Part shown: in pieces, positions 57,086 to 64,000 of the stretch | Layout: each line of letters starts with the position of its first letter | How positions within the stretch are numbered: the first letter of the stretch is position 1 | NCBI GenBank assembly: GCA_963978905.1 | Contig: OZ022256.1 | Span: forward strand, 21,701,743 to 21,765,742 | Source of the DNA: Trichostrongylus colubriformis | Taxonomy: Eukaryota; Nematoda; Chromadorea; Rhabditida; Trichostrongylidae | Direction of reading: 5' to 3' | DNA length: 64,000 bases | Position numbers and translations under genes: made by a program | Notes under the pieces: model-generated | Told to the model about the DNA's origin: nothing | The model's input: only the letters and a program-made list of their open reading frames with translations | Databases searched by the model: none

Positions 57086-59051
57086 GAGAGACTGTGACTT
57101 CATCCTTCACACGGATGGGAGTAAGGTTGCGGTTGGTGCAGCCCTCCTGCAACAACAGGAGGACTCCTCTAAACTCGCAGCCGTTGGATATTTCAGCAAG
57201 ACTCTATCCGACTCCCAACGGAAATGGAGTCCTACACACATCGAGCTTTTCGCAATGATTAGTGCTCTTCGCTTCTTCCGCACCACTATCTATGGCAACT
57301 TGACTCGTATATACTGCGACCACAAGCCCCTCACCTTTTTGTTGCGCCACAACAAAACGCACGATAACCTTGCTAGGTGGGTCGTGGAGCTTCAGAGTTA
57401 CAATATCAAGATCGAGTATCTGAAGGGAGCATCTAGCGTAGTAGCCGACTTCCTGAGCCGAACCGAGTCGGAAGAACGTCGATTCCAGGAGGGAGCCGCC
57501 GAATCAGAGGATATCATAGAATTCCCGGTGTGCTTGGCCCAAACTCCCCAACTTCCACCCCTTCGCATCCGACCCTATGACATTTTGGTTGAGCAGAAGC
57601 AAGATCCTTTCTGTAATATCTTGTTGCACTTTTTAGAGACGGGCTCCTTCTCCTCGACGACCTCAGAACACGACAAGATGATGGCTTTGCAACTGGCCGA
57701 CTCGTGCATTATTCGTAAGAATGGTTGCCTTTATAAAATGTGTCAGCGAGGAGGTCACAAGTACGAAGCTCTTTTTCTTCCTTCTAACCTCCGCGAGCCT
57801 GTTTGTACAGCTTTTCATAATAGTCCAGCCGCAGGCGGACACTTTAGTTGGAAAAAGACCTTAGGCAAAATTGCTCGCAAATTCTTTTGGCCTTCTATCA
57901 AAGAAGACGTTTTCCGATTTGTTCGGTCTTGTGAGTCCTGCCAGAGGAAACGGAGCCACCCGGCTAACCGCGAACAGCTACTGCCTATTCATGCAAACGC
58001 CGTTTTTCACAAAGTTTATCTTGACCTTAGTGGGCCATATCACACGTCTTCCTCCTCTAATAAGTATATCATGTGTCTCATTGATCATTTTTCTAAATAT
58101 GTTATCGCCTCTCCTCTTCCGGACTGTACCGCTTCTACCGTAGCACGGTCCCTCATGAATGACTGCATACTCAAATTCGGGGCGCTGACAGAGCTGATAT
58201 CGGATAATGAGTCATACCTCAAGGGTGACTTGCTAACTGAATTGGGCAACCTGCTTCGTATCAATCGGTATTACTGTACCCCTTACCACCACGAGGGCAA
58301 CGGGGCCTGCGAGCGAGTTTTCGCCACCTTCCAGGCTATGCTACGTACGTATATCAGCAGCAACCAGCTCGATTGGGACATCTTTTTGCCGGCCTGTGCC
58401 TTTTCTTACAACACCAGCATCCACTCCAGTACAAACGAGACACCGTTCTTCCTTCTGTTTGGTCGTGACCCAATCTTTAACATCGACCTCATGCTTCGCC
58501 ATCACGCTTTCCAGCACATCCCAACGGATGCTGACTCTAGCATCTATAAGGAATCCCTCGTATCCGCGTTGCACTCAGCCTGGTTCTCCGCTGCAGCTTT
58601 CAATGCCAAGCAAAGTTCACTCTTCAAGAAGCAATACGACAAAACAGGGTTACGGCCGCTCAAAATCTCAGTAGGAGATCGCGTTTATCTCCGGGACTTT
58701 GCGCCGAAAACTGGTCTCTCACCTAAACTATGTTACCCATGGTTGGGTCAGTTCCGCGTCATTTCCATAGACCACCCCCATCTCATTCTCACCAGCGTAA
58801 CCTCGCCCCAAGCGCCACCCAAAAAGGTTCACATGAATCAGGTTAAGAAGTGTTTTACGGTATCGGGACCCGTGTTCACGTCCTCTTGGATTCCGATCGA
58901 GGAAGATGCCGCACTTACTCGACTTGCGGCCACTACCGCTCATGTCACTGAGTACGACCACGGGGTTCCCCCGCCATCCGCTGCACTTCCGCCTCCCATA
59001 GTCTCGCACCAGTACAACACTCGTTTTCGCAAGCGAACCACTTCTATCTGA
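57072..59051 (+). pseudogene. pol: Gypsy RNase H and integrase
   Basis: One long frame. RNase H: FILHTDGSK, HIELFAMISALRFF, IYCDHKPLTFLL, VADFLSRTE. Integrase: HHCC finger (HNSPAAGGHF ... CESCQRK), catalytic Asp in VYLDLSGPYH, Asp in ELISDNESYL, Glu in HHEGNGACERVF, then a C-terminal region with VGDRVYLRDF and a Pro-rich tail ending YNTRFRKRT. No chromodomain is seen. The frame itself is open, but it is detached from RT by the shift. Confidence 0.93.
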
Positions 59052-59307
59052 CCTCTTGTTCCTTTGCTCTCCATTCTCTGTAACTTTTAGCAGTGCTTCT
59101 TTACTGTTTCTTCTATTGTCTCCCACTTGATTGGTATTTCCTACCGTGACAATCGTGACTACGTTCGCTTTTCACCACATCCTCTACCGTGATGTTCCGA
59201 ATTTCGTCTAGCGTGATCGCTATCAACGTGAATATGTCGCTTTTATTTATGCCATGGCGCCACCCCTTCCTTACATGCTACGCTTTCAGATAATTGGTTA
59301 ATCTAAT

Positions 59308-59475
59308 GGACCCATTTGATACTGTTGATCAACATTCTACGTTAGAGCCGCCGGCCTCTGCCCAGGGAAATGACCAGGTGACGGTCTCAGACCAAGCAGG
59401 TACTAGGGTAACTATTTGTGCCAAAAAAAATGACAGTGGGCAAAAGATGAAAGAGAAACTGTTGAAAATGTGAAC
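59308..59475 (+). CDS. short frame after pol, unrecognised
   Basis: ATG at 59308 opens MDPFDTVDQHSTLEPPASAQ and further polar sequence with element-like composition. A CTTTCAG acceptor lies just upstream and CAG/GTACTAGG at about 59398 could be a donor. It may be a spliced accessory exon of the element, the start of another truncated element's gag, or chance. Confidence 0.25.
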
Positions 59476-59958
59476 ATAGAACTCAAACTACAAAAGCCCG
59501 ACTTGAAGGTCAAAAGAAGAACTTTTGTCAGCTCGCTGGTGACCAAAGTATCAAAATCAGTGTTGTAAGTATCGTTGGTCTCGCCGCACCAAGACAAATC
59601 AAGAACTTTCCATCTATTTCCATTTCGCTGAGTTCAAATGAATGTGTGTCACGTGGTCACAACCTTTTATTTCTGCGTGGAAGAAAAAAAACTCCTCCAC
59701 TCCGTGGGTTCTGAATCGAGTCCACAGAGCGAGGAGCATTACGATCAGTCAGGCACGTGCGAGATTTGTAGGCTTGGGTCCTTCACAAAATTGATAGCAT
59801 AAATCGCATAAGGAAAAATGTGTCTGGGTGTTGCAAGTCCCAGAATGACTACAATGATTAATCACTACAGTCAGCGAGGCGTTTGTTCATAAAAGTCTAT
59901 TGTTAGGAACATTTATTCGCTTATTAGCAAACTTATGACTTCCATTACTTATTTGCAG

Positions 59959-61069
59959 CGCCGCTCTAGAAACAGGGTTATACGAGATGGTGGCAGCGGA
60001 ATCGTCGGAATCTCAAGTGAGCAAAATGAGCTCTTTACTTTAGACGGGAGTATGGTAAAAGTAAATGAGGTCATCGCGAGGGGTGAACTGCAGGCGCCTT
60101 GCTGGTCCCTTTGACTGGTCACGCGGTAGGTTGCGCGTCCGCCATCTTCTCGCGGGACCTCAACTGATTGGTTTGTCCTGACGCACACTTTAATAGAAGC
60201 TGGTGTTTGCATGCAGCACAATATGTTAAATCACGTCATGTCCGAAATAGTGGTGATGTATGTTGATGTGGGTTGCACTGTAAGGAAGGAAAACTTGCCG
60301 ACCGTTCATAAATGGATGATTCAACCCATGAGAACTTCGTCTGAACAAATGAGAGAGGACCCACTAAAAAAATTCTGTCCACTTCCCGAAAGAACAGCTA
60401 TTGAAACGCCAAAAAAATGAAGAGAAACAAGCCCAATGCACATCAACGGCTGCTCAACTCTGGACAAACAACAAGGATGGCAGCCCTTACGCTCATCACC
60501 GCTGCCCATTACCGTAAAAACTTCATCTAGGGAGTGAAGTTGATCCTGATTGTGAATACGAACTTTCCAATGCTGACACCGTTTGACAAAACTGATGCTT
60601 CACAATGCTTCTCACCTGATTTGTTGGAACCTTATGTATTCAGTACTCTAGTAACACCAATATAACAATCATTTTAAACTCCAGAAGGGCTCGGGACATG
60701 GATGACGAAGCCTTGCCCTTTCTGAACAATCTGATGCCAAACCGCGCAGGACCCAGAAGTGATATCATATTTGTGGTGAGGACCATCGGTTGCCTTTACA
60801 TGCAAATGTTCAGCTAGAAATACCTCACCCAAATGCGCTTTGAGCTGTGACATTAGTCAGAACAACAAAACAACTCTCACAAGAACAAAACCGTCGGCCT
60901 CCTACTTCTGATTTGACATGATTTTGGGAAATGAGATGTTTGAAGGATGCATATCGCAAGGAAGGTGCAGGGAAGGCAGTTCAAATATATGAACAGATCC
61001 CTTCCAGAAGGAACTACCCTGAGGCACTCTACTGCTTGGAAAGGAGAAAAATTCAGGTTCAAGATCCAG
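59959..61069 (+). CDS. candidate host exons, unrecognised family
   Basis: Exon 59959-60054 (acceptor ATTTGCAG, donor ATG/GTAAAAG) reads IRDGGSGIVGISSEQNELFT. Exon 60217-60279 (acceptor CATGCAG, donor ACT/GTAAGG) keeps phase 0 and reads HNMLNHVMSEIVVMYVDVG. Exon 60685-60775 (donor GTG/GTGAGG) reads DDEALPFLNNLMPNRAGPRS. Exon 61008-61069 (acceptor CTTCCAG) reads LRHSTAWKGEKFRFKIQ. The first two join cleanly; the third and fourth need another exon or an error to fit phase. The protein reads as genuine but no family is recognised. Confidence 0.4.
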
Positions 61070-61363
61070 GTTCTTTTTTTGGCAATTCAAACAAGTCAAG
61101 CAAATAAGAGTGTCGGCTACGCAGCAGCAGCCATCAGTCGTGGATTTCACGGAGTTCGGCACCGCTCAGAATTTCCTACTGCAAACGTTCCGCAACGTGC
61201 ACGAGTTGCAGTGATTTTACTACTGGTCCACACACATTCAGCCTGCTTTTATGTGTGTTGTGTAATAGCATCTATTACATTGCATGCATTACAACACATA
61301 CAACTACGTAGGCGGAAATGGTGTGGTGGTATGTTGCACGTCTTCCAATTGACCCCCACATGA

Positions 61364-61995
61364 AGACTCCCATGAAAATCTACTTGAGGATTCCAAGTTT
61401 CGTGCTGGCGAATTAGTATCAGTTCCCCCTCATTCGAATACCACACAGAATTCAAAGAAAAGTACAGTGCATGGCGCAGGGTCTAATAGCAATTTATGCC
61501 GTTGCTTTATCCTGTTGCGAATTGGGTATGGTGTTCCCATACGTATGTGTACCGGAAATACAATGAGTGATCTTCCTTCCTCCGTGGAACTGCTGCTTCA
61601 TAAGACTACTTGGGCTGGATACTTTCCTTTCTTGAGCAATATCGTGGAGTGCAGAACTCATGAGACGGCACATCTATTTCGGCTCTCATGCAGCCGCATA
61701 AATTTGAACGGCCTCTTGCTCCTAAAAGTGCAAAACGTCACGGAATCTCTGCAAGCTTTCTAGATTAAAAAGTCCAAAACCATTAGACTGCGAGGCATTC
61801 ATTGCAATGAACCACTCTGCAAGAAGTGATTGCTCGAAATAACCAATTCCAGCTGGGCAAGGCTAAATCTTCCAACACTCTTGTTGATCACTAGCATCAG
61901 AGTCTTCTCTAGCGTGATTAGCTCCATTTCGCCCAGAACTTCTTCAGAAAATTAGGGCTAGAGTTCGAGGATACACTAGGAGGCTTTTCTAAGAG
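61364..61995. other. unassigned sequence
   Basis: No supported gene or repeat. The frame at 61467-61763 has no recognised motif. Confidence 0.35.
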
Positions 61996-61999
61996 GCAG

Positions 62000-62085
62000 G
62001 GATAGCCGAGTGATTAAGAGTGTAGACTCACGTCTGCACATTCAAGACCACTGGGTTCGATCCCCGCCGAGGCTCAAACCTTGCC
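62000..62085 (+). repeat. tRNA-like SINE head
   Basis: ATAGCCGAGTGATTAAGAG (A-box-like) and GGGTTCGATCCCC (B-box, with a pairable T stem) lie about 49 bases apart. The acceptor ends do not pair, so this is a tRNA-derived SINE rather than a tRNA gene. It lies directly upstream of the RTE fragment. Confidence 0.55.
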
Positions 62086-62289
62086 TTGCAAGAAATCACA
62101 AAAATGGTGACGTTACCAGTGTCACGCTCAGGTTGGCAAGCCGGCAGATGGAGAAACCTAGTCACACCAATATGTTCAAAATTTGCCAGAGAAGCAGTGT
62201 TAATGCTATGACGCCACCCAGAATCCTCGCCCGAGTTCTGTGGTCAGTATGGGAGACCTACAGAGGGGCGAACGTCTCGGCTGAAGAAG

Positions 62290-62640
62290 TTTGTTCGAAT
62301 AGGGACGTAGGATCACTGACCGGGAAGTCTCGAGGCGAGTGATTAAGAGTGTAGACTCTCGGCCGACTTAGTGAGTCGACGAAACATCCAAATCCTGTGT
62401 CTTCAAGAAACCCGCTGGAAAGGCGCCAAGGCAAGAGAGATTGGAGAGTGAGGCAAACACTTCTACAACGGCGAGGACACCAAACGGAATGGAGTAGCCA
62501 TCGCAGTAACTGATTCCCTCAAAGATTGCGTCTGCGCGTGAACAGGATCAACGGTCGAATCATGGCAGTCAGGTTTGATACAGAGAAGGGGTACTGGGCA
62601 AGAGTTCTCGGTGTTGAGCAACCACTTTTCAGGATGCGCC
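62290..62640 (+). mobile_element. RTE-type LINE endonuclease fragment
   Basis: Blocks of the RTE apurinic-type endonuclease domain appear in shifting frames: RIGT then VGSLTGKSR, then RRNIQILCLQETRWKGAK, FYNGEDTKRNGVAIAVTDSL and NRINGRIMAVRFDTEKGYW. Stops and at least three frame changes show it is dead. No RT core follows, so the copy is 3'-truncated or rearranged. Confidence 0.8.
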
Positions 62641-62699
62641 ACCCTTTCTATATCCATTCGAAGCCGAGGTAGCAGATGTAGGAATTCGGTGAGCAAAAT

Positions 62700-64000
62700 A
62701 GCTTGCGAAGCTAACCGATGTACAAGTCAGTGCTTGCGTTTTTCCAAAGGAGTCATGTACCAGTCATCTACCCTGAAAATAGGGTATTTCTGATTGGCTC
62801 CAGCGAGCATCCATGCTAGAATTAAGCCCGGCCAATGCTAGTGGGAGTGCGCGTCAACTTTCACCACACCACCTCCTCGTCACATACTAAATATGGTCAA
62901 TAATGGACTTTATTCAATCACAAGATTACATGTGTTCTGGAAGTAAAATTTTGCGGGTTCGTCCCCAAAAAACTGCTACAATAGACACTTCTTCACAGAA
63001 CTAGAGTATCAGGACGACTAATTACGAAGCGCGCTCTGAACTCTCGAAGAGACCACGGTCTCGCTGATTCCTTGAATGCAGATTCCAGCATCGCATGAGG
63101 TGAGAATCCTAATTTGAAGATATCGTGTTCGGAAAAATAAGTTTTTCTGTTACACACACATTTATGTGGGAATCGCTTAGTAAGGACCGCATGCGAAGTT
63201 TCACACGAGAAAAATAACTCGGCTGAGTATATCTCCTCAAAGTAGAGGACAACGGGGCGTAGCTCGCGAGAAGAGTGCCCCGCTCCTCATCCGCCGAAGA
63301 CGGAGATGCAGACTGGGAACAGAGAATTACGCTAACAGTCCCGGATTCTCTTCTTTATTCTTGTGTAACCTTGCTTGCGGTCCTTATTAAGCAAATACCA
63401 CATAATTTTATGGGTAAGAGAAAATTTATTTTCCCTTGCTCGATTCCTTTGAGTGGTCGGTACGTGTCACAACAGCAGCACAGCACATAAACAAAATCGT
63501 CAGCTGGTGGAGTACTTCTTCTTTCTCTATCGGAGATTTCATGCATCTGGTGGAGGGAGGCTCCGTGGCGCATATCTTAAACTGAAGGCTTTCCCTCCTG
63601 CTTGTAGTCATAAAAAGAGACATGAAAGGTTTTGCACAAGTATTAATGAAAACTTGAATAAATATTCATTTATTCATCGGGGAGCTCATTAAGTATCACA
63701 AAGGGCCAAGGAGGTATCCGTTATTCAGAAAGCTACATGAATTCATTTCACTCGCATCCATGGAGGCGCTCACTGAAACAAAGGGCATTTAGAACGATAA
63801 GAAAAATGTAGATGTTATTTATGTAAGGGGTAGGAAATCGAAGAATGCTTCGTTTCGCCTCTATAACACAAGAATCATTGTTTTTGTAAACTACAGCGAA
63901 AGAGTTCAGCACGGGATTTGCGAAAAAGGGAACCTATACAGTCGTTTTGATGCGAATCGACGCACTATGATTTACCTAGGTTCAAGGTCGGGATAAATGC
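62700..64000. other. unassigned sequence
   Basis: No motif-bearing gene, RNA gene or repeat pair was recognised. Overlapping frames on both strands at 63275-63692 are treated as chance. Confidence 0.4.

Larger units (their letters stand above)
49830..59300 (+). mobile_element. Cer1-like Ty3/Gypsy retroelement with envelope-like region between gag and pol, inactive
   Basis: Order: LTR, primer site, leader, gag with one CCHC knuckle, envelope-like glycoprotein and membrane segment, protease, RT, RNase H, integrase. The RT to integrase order defines Ty3/Gypsy. Breaks seen: stop at 52325, an 87-bp insertion with a stop at 52865, frame change near 54350, stop at 54957, frame change near 55985 and another near 57085. 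No 3' LTR is found. Comparison to C. elegans Cer1 rests on general resemblance, not alignment. Confidence 0.85.

Noticed and set aside
62000..62085. Functional tRNA gene
   Set aside because: A and B boxes are good but the acceptor stem does not pair and the anticodon arm is unclear.

Overview
The window looks like a repeat-dominated segment of a nematode genome, most likely a strongylid parasite (hookworm or relative). The evidence is short introns of about 50-66 bp with TTTCAG-type acceptors, RTE-type LINE remnants, mariner elements, a BEL/Pao retrotransposon with a YVDN reverse transcriptase box, and a Cer1-like Ty3/Gypsy element. There is no operon structure or ribosome binding site, and no complete host gene could be assembled. 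The species call is inference.

Layout. 1-9 kb: sparse sequence with foldback repeats, a possible small secreted-protein gene (minus strand, 3580-3855) and the 3' end of an RTE LINE (7241-7975). 9.3-14.5 kb and 27.2-33.1 kb: two same-strand copies of a 5-6 kb duplicated segment, each holding a long foldback element; the second copy carries an extra insertion. 14.5-19.6 kb: MITEs, a near-perfect 86-bp hairpin, and an internally deleted mariner nested in a second TIR element. 21.8-27.2 kb: a complex locus that may be bounded by hAT-like CAGGG inverted termini. It contains a Tc1-like TIR element with a 183-bp minisatellite and an assembly gap, a split minus-strand gene with a hAT-dimerisation-like motif, and a tandem array in which about 40-bp segments lie between strong splice-like sites. 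34.7-35.9 kb: foldback with tRNA-like boxes. 36.1-36.7 kb: a candidate multi-exon host gene. 38.5-42.1 kb: a BEL-related LTR fragment and MITEs.

42.3-59.3 kb is retroelement territory. A BEL/Pao element (LTR at 42302; gag with zinc knuckles and an unusual RS-rich tail; A17-type protease, RT, RNase H, integrase) ends near 49.6 kb without a recognisable 3' LTR. It directly abuts a Gypsy-type LTR (49830) with an initiator-Met-like primer site. Then follows a Cer1-like element whose gag reading frame runs straight into an envelope-like, signal-peptide-bearing glycoprotein region and a membrane segment before protease-RT-RNase H-integrase. Both elements carry stops and frameshifts and look inactive. 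The Gypsy gag also contains an 87-bp copy of the start of the same LTR.

59.9-61.1 kb has candidate host exons of unknown family. 62.0-62.7 kb has a tRNA-like SINE head beside an RTE endonuclease fragment. The remaining stretches show nothing I can name.
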